Positions 1-11,244 of a DNA stretch of 64,000 bases are shown here, one piece after another. Each line of letters opens with the position of its first letter. The first letter of the stretch is position 1. The notes under the pieces are model-generated. The model was not told the DNA's origin. It ran no database searches and saw nothing but the letters and a program-made list of their open reading frames with translations. The position numbers were made by a program, and so were the translations under genes. Source of the stretch: Microbacterium horticulturae (GTDB taxonomy: Bacteria; Actinomycetota; Actinomycetes; Actinomycetales; Microbacteriaceae); contig NZ_CP119108.1 in assembly GCF_029094505.1 (NCBI RefSeq), positions 2,976,001-3,040,000 of the forward strand. Direction: 5' to 3'.

Positions 1-1228
1 AGACGACGAGCATCGCGCCGGGCACCGATCGGACGACTTCGGTCAGGGACTGCGCGAACGTGAACTGCGTCTCGAACGAACCAGACGGAAGCTCCTTGTC
101 TGTGACCAGCTGCCGCGCGTAGGCGACCCATTCGTCGATCAGGATCAGCGCCGGCGAGTACTTCGCGATCAGCGTCCGCAAGGCTTCGCCTGGGTTCGTC
201 CCGGCGCGGTCGTCTTCAGCGATGAGGTCGTACGCTTCGCGGCCGCCGAGCTGCCAGGCGAGTTCGCCCCAGAGCGTACGCACCTCGGTCCCGTCGTCCT
301 TAATCAGCGGCGATCCCGCCTTCAAGTACGTGCCGACGAGCGCGACGCGCTTCACGCCCAGCGTCGCAAGGTCGGGGTTCCCCGTCTCGGCGATGAGCTC
401 CTGCAGCTCCTGCGGAAAGTCCTTCGCGGGTGTGCCGCTGAAGAGGTGGTAGAGAGCGAGCATCGAGTGCGTCTTGCCGCCACCGAAGTTGGTCTGCAGG
501 TTGACGACCGGGCTCGCGTTGCCGTCTCCGCCGCCCACGCGTCGGAGCGCGCGCGACAGCAGATCCCGCAGACCTTCCGTGAGGTACGTACGGGTGAAGA
601 ACTCGACCGGGTCGCCATACTCGGGGCTCGTCGCCTGACCTGTTCGCACGAGATGCAGGTCGGCAGCGAACTCGGATGCCGTGAACTCGCCGCGTGCCAC
701 ATCGTCGTGCGGGCGGATCACCTCGCGCCAGGGCCGCAGACCCGAACCCGGGTCGAGGGTCACTGTCGTCCGCTTGACCTGCTTGCGCGTCTGATCCTCG
801 AAGACGGTGCGCTGCAGGTCGACGCGGAGCTTGCGGACGTCCTCAGCGGAGTCGACCGCGCCGACGGCATGGAGCAGTCGCTCGATCGTGTCGAGCGCGC
901 GCGCCGCGTCATCAGAACTGAACGGCTCGTTGTGCGCCCACAAATTTCGCGTCTCGCGCAGTTCGGAGCCGAAACCCTGTTGCGCACGCGACAGCACGTC
1001 CTTGAAACGGTAGCCCTGCTCGGTGATCGCGCGAAGCTGCACCTGGACATCGTGCTTCGTAAACGTTCGGGCGGGCCCACCCCGTCGCTGAGCGTCTTCT
1101 TGCGCCCACGCGGCGGGCCAATCCGACGTGCCGTAGGCGGCGGTCATCACTTCATCGACGGAATCAAGCAGTCCCTCCGACAACAGGTCGAAGGCCTTGC
1201 CCACGCGGTCACGGTTGTTCATCGCCAT
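1..1228 (-). CDS. Swt1-family HEPN / DUF499 ATPase (3'-truncated by window edge)
   Basis: Read on the minus strand from the ATG at 1228; the frame stays open to base 1, so only the N-terminal ~409 residues are visible. Residues ~1-125 look like a Swt1-type HEPN domain, with the R-N-x-W-A-H signature (RNLWAH, ~95-100) expected of this RNase-like fold. A P-loop follows (NFGGGKTHS, ~residue 250) in the context LQTNFGGGKTH that is typical of DUF499 ATPases, then an LIDEW Walker-B-like segment (~373). The start lies 5 bp after the methylase stop, so this is the last visible gene of the helicase-methylase operon. In that company it is probably the ATPase of an Hma-like defence system; this role is inferred. 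A second ATG at 1222 is possible. The C-terminal half cannot be judged. Confidence 0.85.
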   Translation of the reverse strand, partial: MAMNNRDRVGKAFDLLSEGLLDSVDEVMTAAYGTSDWPAAWAQEDAQRRGGPARTFTKHDVQVQLRAITEQGYRFKDVLSRAQQGFGSELRETRNLWAHNEPFSSDDAARALDTIERLLHAVGAVDSAEDVRKLRVDLQRTVFEDQTRKQVKRTTVTLDPGSGLRPWREVIRPHDDVARGEFTASEFAADLHLVRTGQATSPEYGDPVEFFTRTYLTEGLRDLLSRALRRVGGGDGNASPVVNLQTNFGGGKTHSMLALYHLFSGTPAKDFPQELQELIAETGNPDLATLGVKRVALVGTYLKAGSPLIKDDGTEVRTLWGELAWQLGGREAYDLIAEDDRAGTNPGEALRTLIAKYSPALILIDEWVAYARQLVTDKELPSGSFETQFTFAQSLTEVVRSVPGAMLVV

Positions 1229-1233
1229 CGAAC

Positions 1234-4058
1234 TCAGTCCCCATCCTCATCGAAGTCGAACGCCTGCTGAACGGCCCGCGGCGAACCGGCGTGCTTCCGC
1301 GCCTGCTCGTTCACGTCACCCCACGCACTCACCAACCCGTTGAACAGGATTGCGTCCTTGGTGTCGCGCTTCTTCTCCGCCTCATGGAAGAGCAGGAAGC
1401 CGAGCTCCTTCACCGCGTCGAGGTTCACCCGTGTCTGCACTGACGGAAGCAATCCGGCGACTTGATCGGCACCGTGCTTCGTCATCACCGCAGCCAAACG
1501 CACGGTCGCCTCCCAGACGCTGACACGCTCGTCGGCGCCCACATCCCACGCGTCTTCCAGCTGAGTCGGCGAGAGAAGGCGTGCTTTGCCGCCTTTCGCC
1601 TCGAAGATGCCACCGCGCTCAAGTGCCCCGATCGAAGTGTCGGACGAGCGTGCCAGTTGGTCAGCAATGCCGGAGTTCTCCTGCGTCCAGCCGTACTGGC
1701 GGTACCACTTGACCGCGAAACGAGTGTCCGGGTCGAAGTCAGCCTCCTGCTCGCCGATCACTTCATCGAGGGTTGCGTTGACGAGCAGCAACGCATCTTT
1801 GACAGACATGTCAGAGCCGTCTGCTTCTCGCACGCGAGAGTAGCGCGAGAACACCGAGATGCCCGGCCCGATCGCAGCCTGGGCGAGATCGACCGGGGCA
1901 ATCGCTCCTTGCATCAGTGTTCGCAGCGCTGTCGGTAGCTCGTGTTTCAGAGCTGCGACGAACGCGCGGCGTGTGGTTGCGGGCGCGTCGGCCGCTCGAG
2001 GGCGGCACGCGAGAACGATCGAGGAAGCAAGGGCATTCATCGACTGAGACATCATCCGACTAGACATTTCACTCCGCATTGGCCACGTCGCGGTGATCTC
2101 CCAACCAGCCTCGATCAAGCCATCCAGCAGCGTGTGCCATCCGGTGGACGTTGTGCCTGCCCCGCTCGAATCTTGCTGCTTGTAGGCGTAGTAGACGGTG
2201 AGGGGAACTTGCGCGTTGGCTCCCTGGCGCATGCGAGCGAAGACCGCATTGAACCCATCAATGAAGAACTTCTCGGCACCCGACTTGCCTGCGTGGCGAT
2301 AGGGATTCGCGACTAGCTCCTCCAACTTCGGCGTCTGTAGTGTCGCGACGGCGCTCGGCTGGATCGTCCCGAGGGTGCGGCGCAGCCAGACGTAGAAGAA
2401 GTCTGAGAGGTCGGAATAGCCGATGTTGTCGTAGTACGGGGGATCCGTCGAAATCACGAACCCTGCGTAGTCGCGGGTGGCGGCGTCAGCCTGGTTGACG
2501 ACTCCAAGACCCTTGCTCGGTGCCTTGGCCAACGCCTTTGCGACCCACTCCACCTGCCCGAGGAAGTTCCCCGTGGACGATGAAAACGGGTTGCTCTCAG
2601 TGAAGTCCCACGCCATCGGGATTGCCTGTCGACCGAAGACATTCCGCATCTTCTCGCCGGTGTTGTGCCAACTGCAGAGGTTGGACGAGTAGTCCGTCGT
2701 GCGGCTCACCCCGAGTGCGAGGTAAGTTGCGACAGCATCCGCATATGCTTCGGCGCCGTCACCACCATCTTCGAGTCGCGAGCCCGCCGCGTCTCCGGCC
2801 TCCAGAGCGTCGTTGAGAGCTTTCGCACGCGCGTCGGTCACCAAGTCGCTGAGTGTCGTGAGCGTAACCAACTGCCGGTTGGTGAACAGGTCAGCCCACT
2901 CCGTCATCCCATAGGTCTGAGTCTTGATGTCCCGTGGGTAGTAGCCGATCTTCCCATCGGGAACGTTCTCGGGTCGACTCACGTCTGCGGTATCTGCCTG
3001 AACCTTCGAGGCCGACACATAGAGGCGGCTGCGGATCCCCTCTCCGACGACGGCAATGAGGCGTGCACCGATTCGCCCTGCCCGGCCCTCTTCGCGGATG
3101 TAGTTCAGTGACATTGGGGTACCGTCGCCGACGGCATGGCCGCCCTTACGCCCTACCGTCCCATCTTCGTCTCCGAGAGGACCGTTGGCGTCATGCCTCA
3201 CCTCGTACCGGACTTCGCCATCGACGACCGACGCGTGAACCCACGCCTCCTTTCCCTTCTTCTTACTCAGCCACCACGTCTTTACAAGTGGGACCTCAAT
3301 CGGGTTGGCAGGGTTCGGGTTCGCTACAGTTCTCGCCCAGATCCAGGCGATCACGGTGTGCTCGGTCCCGTCGGGTGCGGTGACCTTTGGGTAGAGGTGT
3401 CCGACGCGCCGCTGTGCCTCGTCTCGCATCCACTCTCCGTATCGGCGCACGTCTTCGGCGAGGCCGTCTGACCCGGCCCAGCCATTGCGAGTCGCAGCGG
3501 CGCCTGGAAAGACCGGCGGTCGGCCGGCGAACCTGGGTGGAAACTCGATCAGCGCTTTGTTGATTAGGACGGCGAGCGGGTTGAGATCGCTCGCGAAAGC
3601 GTCCAAGCCGAGCCGCTGCGCTTCAAAGGGAATCGCGCCACCGCCTGCGAACGGGTCGAGCAAAGGTGGCAGCTCGCCCCCGTTGCTCCTGCGAATCTCG
3701 TGTCGTGCTTGGCTGAGGAGGGTCTCATCGTCGCTGTTCTCCCACACGACCAGCTGCTCGAGAAGTCTGTGAAGTCGGGCACGTTCGGCGTCTTGCTCCT
3801 CGACGGTGGGAAACTCTTCTGGTCGAGACGCGGGGTCGTCGACGAGTTGCGCAAACAGGACTGCGCGTGCTGCCGCTAGTGGGCGGCGCGCCCAGTAAAG
3901 GTGCAGGGTCGAAGGATGCCCATGACGGATGGACTTCTCTCGCGATGCCTCGGCGTTGATGGCTTCGAGCGGCAGAGATGTCTCGATGAGCTTCTTCTTT
4001 GGCGTTGCGTTCACTGGTGCATCTCTCGTGGCTAGGTTGGTCGGCTCGACCGGGCTAC

Positions 4059-4062
<4 letters not shown>
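1234..4062 (-). CDS. DUF1156 domain adenine-specific DNA methyltransferase
   Basis: 942 residues. Near the N-terminus (~24-50) is the DUF1156 signature: LIETSLPLEAINAEAS, then KSIRHGHPSTLHLYWARRP. SAM motif I is DPFAGGGAIPFEA (~135) and the catalytic motif IV is DPPYYDN (~545), as in amino-methyltransferases of this large type. The ATG at 4062 overlaps the helicase stop as ATGA, which favours it over the upstream ATG at 4098. The gene is followed after 5 bp by the DUF499 ATPase. It is expected to methylate adenine to mark self DNA within the helicase-methylase-ATPase set; this is inference from neighbours and family. Confidence 0.9.
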
Positions 4063-7658
<3,596 letters not shown>

Positions 7659-7728
7659 GTGGTTCCTCCCCTGGAAAATGGCAAGTCGATCAGGATACGT
7701 CGCGCCGCCGACATCTCGGCCGGCAGAG

Positions 7729-7911
7729 TCAATCCGGCGATCCGGCATCCCCCTTGCGCACCCAGTCGTCGACCTCGCTCGCCTGGAACTTCCACAGACG
7801 CCCGACCTTGTGCGCCGGCATCCCCTTCTCGGAGATCCAGGCGTAGACCGTGTCTTTGGTCACGCCCAAGTGCTCAGCGATGTCGTCGGCAGAGAGCCAC
7901 GGCTCGGACAT
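7729..7911 (-). CDS. Excisionase-family helix-turn-helix protein (AlpA/HTH_17)
   Basis: 60 residues, almost entirely one winged-HTH domain of the excisionase type (WLSADDIAEHLGVTKDTVYAW, then MPAHKVGRLWKFQASEVDDW). It is the first gene of the leftward defence operon, 70 bp before the helicase start. Such proteins either regulate or help excise mobile and defence modules; either role fits here and the sequence does not decide between them. Confidence 0.85.
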   Translation of the reverse strand: MSEPWLSADDIAEHLGVTKDTVYAWISEKGMPAHKVGRLWKFQASEVDDWVRKGDAGSPD

Positions 7912-7959
7912 TCACGCCCCCATGCGGATTGAGCCGGATGTATCCGGGTATGGCCGATC

Positions 7960-8769
7960 CTATCGGGAACCCTGACCGTCGTCGCCTTTGACTTGCTCGA
8001 CGTCGTCGACGGCGGCCAGCAGTTCTTCGAGGTGCATGTGAAGTTCGTCGAAGGCCTGCATGAAGAACATCAAGTCCATGCTCGATGGCGGCGTGTCGTC
8101 CAGGTCGGCGATGACCTCCCGTGCCTCGCGGACTGCAGTCTGCAGCCGCGTCTCGATTTCAGGCAAGCCGCGGATCCAGGCGTCGATCACGCTGAACGGG
8201 ATCGGCGCGAAGTCGTGAGCGTCGACGCCCACGTGGAACTGATGACCGTTCGGGCCGTGGTCGCGCGCGTGGGTGTGCCCGTGGAGGAGCGGGATGCCGT
8301 CGTCCCAGCGGGGGCGATGTGATGTGTGACGATCGGTGGGCTGGCTGTCGCCCGCGTAGGGATAGTGCGAGGCGATGATCCTGTACCCGTGGCGGGTTCC
8401 CTCGATGACCTCCGGGAGGATCTCCCAGCCCGCCGCTTCGTACATGGGCAGGAATCGCTCGATGGCTCTCTTCGACTGCGTCGCGGGCGAGACGCGGTCG
8501 TGGTTGCCGGGGACGAGGAGTCGGCGTCCGTGCAGGTGCGCGGTGAGCGGAAGGGATTCAGCGATCGCTCCGAGCGCGAGATCTCCCAGGTGCAGCACGA
8601 CGGAGTCAGGAGCGACAACGTCGTTCCATCGGCCAATCAGCGCGGCATCCATCTCCGCGACGGTTGAGAAGGGACGGTCGGCGAGCTCGCTGATGCGGGC
8701 ATGACTGAAGTGGGTGTCAGAGGTCACGAAGTCGACTTGGTCGAAGTCGAACCAGGGGTACTCACGCAT
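7960..8769 (-). CDS. Calcineurin-like metallophosphoesterase
   Basis: 269 residues from the ATG at 8769; the longer open frame up to 9018 is shadow coding. Metallophosphoesterase motifs appear in order: SDTHFSH (~14), LGDLAL (~60), GNHDR (~90), SHYPYAGD (~135) and GHTHAR (~165), giving a complete set of Asp/His/Asn metal ligands. The start overlaps the end of the upstream small gene by 8 bp, so the two are probably cotranslated. The substrate is unknown; relatives include nucleotide and Ap4A-type phosphoesterases. It lies between the defence operon and the recombinases, so it may be cargo of the element. Confidence 0.85.
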   Translation of the reverse strand: MREYPWFDFDQVDFVTSDTHFSHARISELADRPFSTVAEMDAALIGRWNDVVAPDSVVLHLGDLALGAIAESLPLTAHLHGRRLLVPGNHDRVSPATQSKRAIERFLPMYEAAGWEILPEVIEGTRHGYRIIASHYPYAGDSQPTDRHTSHRPRWDDGIPLLHGHTHARDHGPNGHQFHVGVDAHDFAPIPFSVIDAWIRGLPEIETRLQTAVREAREVIADLDDTPPSSMDLMFFMQAFDELHMHLEELLAAVDDVEQVKGDDGQGSR

Positions 8770-9169
8770 CGCCAGGATCCGGGGCGTCGGGATCCATCTC
8801 GAAGGCTCGAAGCAGCGCTCGTTCGAGGTCGCTGACCGGCTCCGGCGGCATCCCAGCGATCTCGTCACGCAGCTGACCGAGAGCGGCCTCGATCGCGGTC
8901 CGATGCTCGTCGCGCCAGGCGCGAACGCTCGGATCGCGCAGGACTCCGTCGTCACGACTGCCCGGATAGTCGAGCAGGAGCTCGGTCTCGATCGCCGACG
9001 CCATTGCGCGTGCATCAACTGCGCTGGTCATGCGGAGAACCGAGAGGTGGGTCGCGGCGTCCGAGCCCGACACCTCGACGAGGTAGCGCTGGATATCGCC
9101 ATCCTCGCCGTGCGTGGTAGCGACGAGCGAGACCGTGACCGTACGGCCTGCGATTGAGATCTCGCGCAT
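8762..9169 (-). CDS. Hypothetical protein, coupled to the metallophosphoesterase
   Basis: 135 residues, start MREISIAGRTVTVSL, not recognised. The N-terminal half alternates polar and hydrophobic residues in a beta-rich pattern; the C-terminal half (~70-130) is helical and acidic. It overlaps the phosphoesterase start by 8 bp (ATGCGTGA), suggesting a functional partnership. No transmembrane segment or signal peptide is seen. Confidence 0.65.
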   Translation of the reverse strand: MREISIAGRTVTVSLVATTHGEDGDIQRYLVEVSGSDAATHLSVLRMTSAVDARAMASAIETELLLDYPGSRDDGVLRDPSVRAWRDEHRTAIEAALGQLRDEIAGMPPEPVSDLERALLRAFEMDPDAPDPGDA

Positions 9170-9216
9170 GCTTCCTCCTCGACGTAGAACCGGCCAACCT
9201 ATCAGGCGGTGATGGA

Positions 9217-9657
9217 TCAGTCAGTCTCCGGCTCGGGATAGATTCGTCCCGGCCGTACGACGTCGTCGTGTCCGGGGATGAAGGCGATCGCGCCCAGTCG
9301 GGTCCAGTAGCTGATCAGCCAGCGTTGGATGAGCTCGGTCTGTTCGCGGCGTTCGAGGAGTGTCCGTCCCGGGTCTTCGATGACGTCGCCCCACGCGATG
9401 CTCGTGAACATCGCGTTCAAGAGTTCGGTGCACGACGGCCCAGTGCCATGTGTGTCCCACCATGCGATCGTCAACCTGCCGGCTTGGGCTGCGGTGCTGG
9501 ATCCGGCGGGCTCCTCGATCGTTCCGATCAGGGCGGTGAGGTAGGGATCTTCCACCGCCATGACGAACGACTCCTGGTTGAGTTCCGCAGCGCCCATACA
9601 GTGCAGAATGCCATACAGATTAGGCCTCTCTTGGTAGTCGCGGACTGTCACCCGCAA
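9217..9657 (-). CDS. Hypothetical protein downstream of XRE regulator
   Basis: Up to 146 residues from the TTG at 9657, which has a weak GAGG about 10 bp upstream; an ATG at 9597 (126 residues) is an alternative. The second choice would leave the 16-bp repeat at 9611-9626 just upstream as an operator instead of inside the gene. The protein is soluble and rich in Trp and Thr in its middle (IAWWDTHGTG, ISYWTRLG). No family recognised. It follows the XRE gene on the same strand by 12 bp (long start) or 72 bp (short start). Confidence 0.55.
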   Translation of the reverse strand: MRVTVRDYQERPNLYGILHCMGAAELNQESFVMAVEDPYLTALIGTIEEPAGSSTAAQAGRLTIAWWDTHGTGPSCTELLNAMFTSIAWGDVIEDPGRTLLERREQTELIQRWLISYWTRLGAIAFIPGHDDVVRPGRIYPEPETD

Positions 9658-10000
9658 CGCCGAAGTGCCTCAGCGGATCGTGAGGTCGGGCGTCGCGCTG
9701 GGCAAGAGGTCCGTGAGCTGAACGTCGAGCACCTGAGCTACCGCCAGCAGAGTCTTGACGGTCGGATTCGCGGGAGTTCCGGGCTTCGACTCGCCCTTCT
9801 CGAGCTTCTGGTACGTGTAGCGGCTCAGGTTGGACTCGTACGCCACACGGTCCTGGCTGTACCCGACACGCGCTCGCTCCCGCTGGATGTTCTGGCCGAG
9901 CTCGCGAGCGTAGTGGTCCCACGCATCAGGCGAGGTCGCGGGAGAAGGCACCCCTCAAGCGTCACGATTAGGCCTCTGCAGTAAGGCCTAATCTGTATGG
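9611..10000. repeat. Inverted 16-bp repeats flanking the XRE gene (candidate operators)
   Basis: CCATACAGATTAGGCC at 9611-9626 is the exact reverse complement of GGCCTAATCTGTATGG at 9985-10000. A third half-site, GATTAGGCCTCT, stands at 9966-9977 as a direct copy of 9618-9629, and with 9985-9993 forms a palindrome (9-bp arms, 10-bp spacer). The copies sit upstream of the XRE gene and at the start of the following gene, where an autoregulator would bind. Similarity extends a few bases past the 16 bp, so a small duplicated coding remnant is an alternative. Confidence 0.5.
9670..9951 (-). CDS. XRE-family helix-turn-helix regulator
   Basis: 93 residues from the GTG at 9951. Residues ~17-80 form a Cro/CI-type HTH: QNIQRERARVGYSQDRVAYE, then SNLSRYTYQKLEKGESKPGT and TLLAVAQVLDVQLTDLLP. 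Immediately upstream lies a palindrome with GATTAGGCC arms (9966-9993), plus a 16-bp sequence repeated in inverted orientation inside or before the next gene. The likely role is autoregulation and control of the unknown gene downstream. Residues 1-15 are poorly constrained, so the start is uncertain. Confidence 0.8.
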   Translation of the reverse strand: MPSPATSPDAWDHYARELGQNIQRERARVGYSQDRVAYESNLSRYTYQKLEKGESKPGTPANPTVKTLLAVAQVLDVQLTDLLPSATPDLTIR

Positions 10001-10037
10001 CAATCTCGATGGCTCTATGATCCGGCTCGGACACAAA

Positions 10038-10062
10038 GACGCCCTCCACGAGGGAGGGCGTC
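10038..10062 (-). terminator. Stem-loop, possible minus-strand terminator
   Basis: Perfect 10-bp stem (GACGCCCTCC / GGAGGGCGTC) with a 5-nt loop. Read on the minus strand it is followed by TTTGTGT, so it could stop leftward transcripts coming from the recombinase operon before the XRE gene. On the plus strand there is no T-tract. Confidence 0.45.
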
Positions 10063-10093
10063 GGGCCACGGTTGGGATGAACAACCGGGCGGG

Positions 10094-10112
10094 GTGTATC
10101 CACACTATACAC
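10094..10112. promoter_or_regulatory. Short inverted repeat upstream of the NYN gene
   Basis: GTGTAT and ATACAC separated by 7 bp, 53 bp before the NYN start. It could be an operator, or part of a promoter around CTATAC. Only position and symmetry support this. Confidence 0.3.
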
Positions 10113-10164
10113 ACGATCGCTGGTAGGAAGGTGATCACCTCGTGCACCGATTTGGAGTCGTCTG

Positions 10165-10806
10165 TTGTCAGCCTCACCCGTTCCTGGACCGCCGCACGAG
10201 CGCCTCATCGTCTACATCGACGGCTTCAACTTCTATCACGGCATGCACGACAAGTTCGGACGCTCGACGCTCTGGATCGACTTCGTCGCACTCGCGCAGA
10301 GCCTGCGCCCACGCAGCCACATCGTCGCGGTGAAGTACTTCACCGCACCTGTGCTGGGCGATGCGGGCGCGGCCAGTCGTCAGGCCTACCATCAGGCAGC
10401 CGTCGCTGCGCGTCACACCAACGTCTTCAGCGTCACGCAGGGCCGATATCAAGCGAAGACCGTGACGTGCTTCAACTGTCGCGCAACGCGTACGGTGCAC
10501 GAGGAGAAGGAGACCGACGTCAACATCGCCGTTGCTCTTGTGGGCGACGCCGCTGCGAACGCGATGGACTCGGCACTGATCATCAGCGCCGACAGCGATC
10601 TTGCGCCCGCGGTCAGGGCGGCCAAACAATTCCGCCCGCACATGTTCATCGGCGCCGCCTTCCCACCCAAGCGGTTCTCGAGCGAACTCAAGCAGCTGAT
10701 GCCCGCGTCGTCGCAGATCGGTCGCGACAAGATCCGCCAGGCTCTTCTGCCCGAGAGCTTCACCGTCGGCGCGACCACGTACACCCGACCTCCGAAGTGG
10801 CGATGA
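10165..10806 (+). CDS. NYN (PIN-like) domain protein, putative RNase
   Basis: 213 residues from a TTG start at 10165, supported by GGAG 7 bp upstream. The NYN fold acidic residues are visible: YIDGFNFYHG (~18), EKETDVNIAV (~115) and IISADSDLAP (~140), i.e. the Asp cluster that binds the catalytic metal. A CxxC pair (CFNCR, ~103) is present between strands. The family contains metal-dependent RNases, often linked to defence or RNA turnover. It is the only rightward gene between the defence operon and the recombinases and converges on the small recombinase-associated gene. Confidence 0.85.
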   Translation: MSASPVPGPPHERLIVYIDGFNFYHGMHDKFGRSTLWIDFVALAQSLRPRSHIVAVKYFTAPVLGDAGAASRQAYHQAAVAARHTNVFSVTQGRYQAKTVTCFNCRATRTVHEEKETDVNIAVALVGDAAANAMDSALIISADSDLAPAVRAAKQFRPHMFIGAAFPPKRFSSELKQLMPASSQIGRDKIRQALLPESFTVGATTYTRPPKWR

Positions 10807-10827
10807 CACGAGCAGCAGCAGCGCCCG

Positions 10828-11244
10828 TCATCCCCGGCGTGAGTCCGCGTTCGGGCGCTTCATCGGAGTGACGTTGTGGCTCGGGTCGTCGCCACGCAGC
10901 AACTGGTTCTCGACGTGCAGCTCGGCGATGGCGGTCGCGGCGATCGTCAGCTGTGCTTCGAGGCTGCTCACTCGCTCGCGGAGCTGTTTGATCTGGGCTG
11001 CACGATCGGCCAGCGAGCTTCGCAACGACTCGATCTCACGATCTCGCGGCTGGGACCCGTCGACGCGACGTGCCCACTCATCCATGACCGCAGTCGCACG
11101 GTTCATGGTGGCGCGGCTGACGCCAGCTTCGCGATAGAGGTTCTCCTTGATGAGGCGTCCGTCGGTGCGGATCGCCGCGCCGGCGAGCAGGCGCTCCATC
11201 GCGTCGCGCAGTCGGCGTTCGGTCGCGGCAGAGATCTCAGGCAT
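10828..11244 (-). CDS. TnpC-like coiled-coil protein of the recombinase operon
   Basis: 138 residues from the ATG at 11244, which overlaps the third recombinase stop by 8 bp (ATGCCTGA). Residues ~1-50 include a helical segment with GVSRATMNRA resembling a small HTH. Residues ~65-115 are a heptad-like coiled coil (IESLRSSLADRAAQIKQLRE...SLEAQL). Size, position as last gene and coiled coil match the accessory protein TnpC of Tn554-type elements. It is probably a recombination accessory or DNA-binding factor; this is inferred from context. Confidence 0.65.
   Translation of the reverse strand: MPEISAATERRLRDAMERLLAGAAIRTDGRLIKENLYREAGVSRATMNRATAVMDEWARRVDGSQPRDREIESLRSSLADRAAQIKQLRERVSSLEAQLTIAATAIAELHVENQLLRGDDPSHNVTPMKRPNADSRRG

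Noticed and set aside
10017..10871. Rightward 284-codon frame starting before the NYN gene
   Set aside because: It runs out of frame through the NYN gene; the translated part is Arg/His-rich with no family pattern. Only the NYN frame has motif support.
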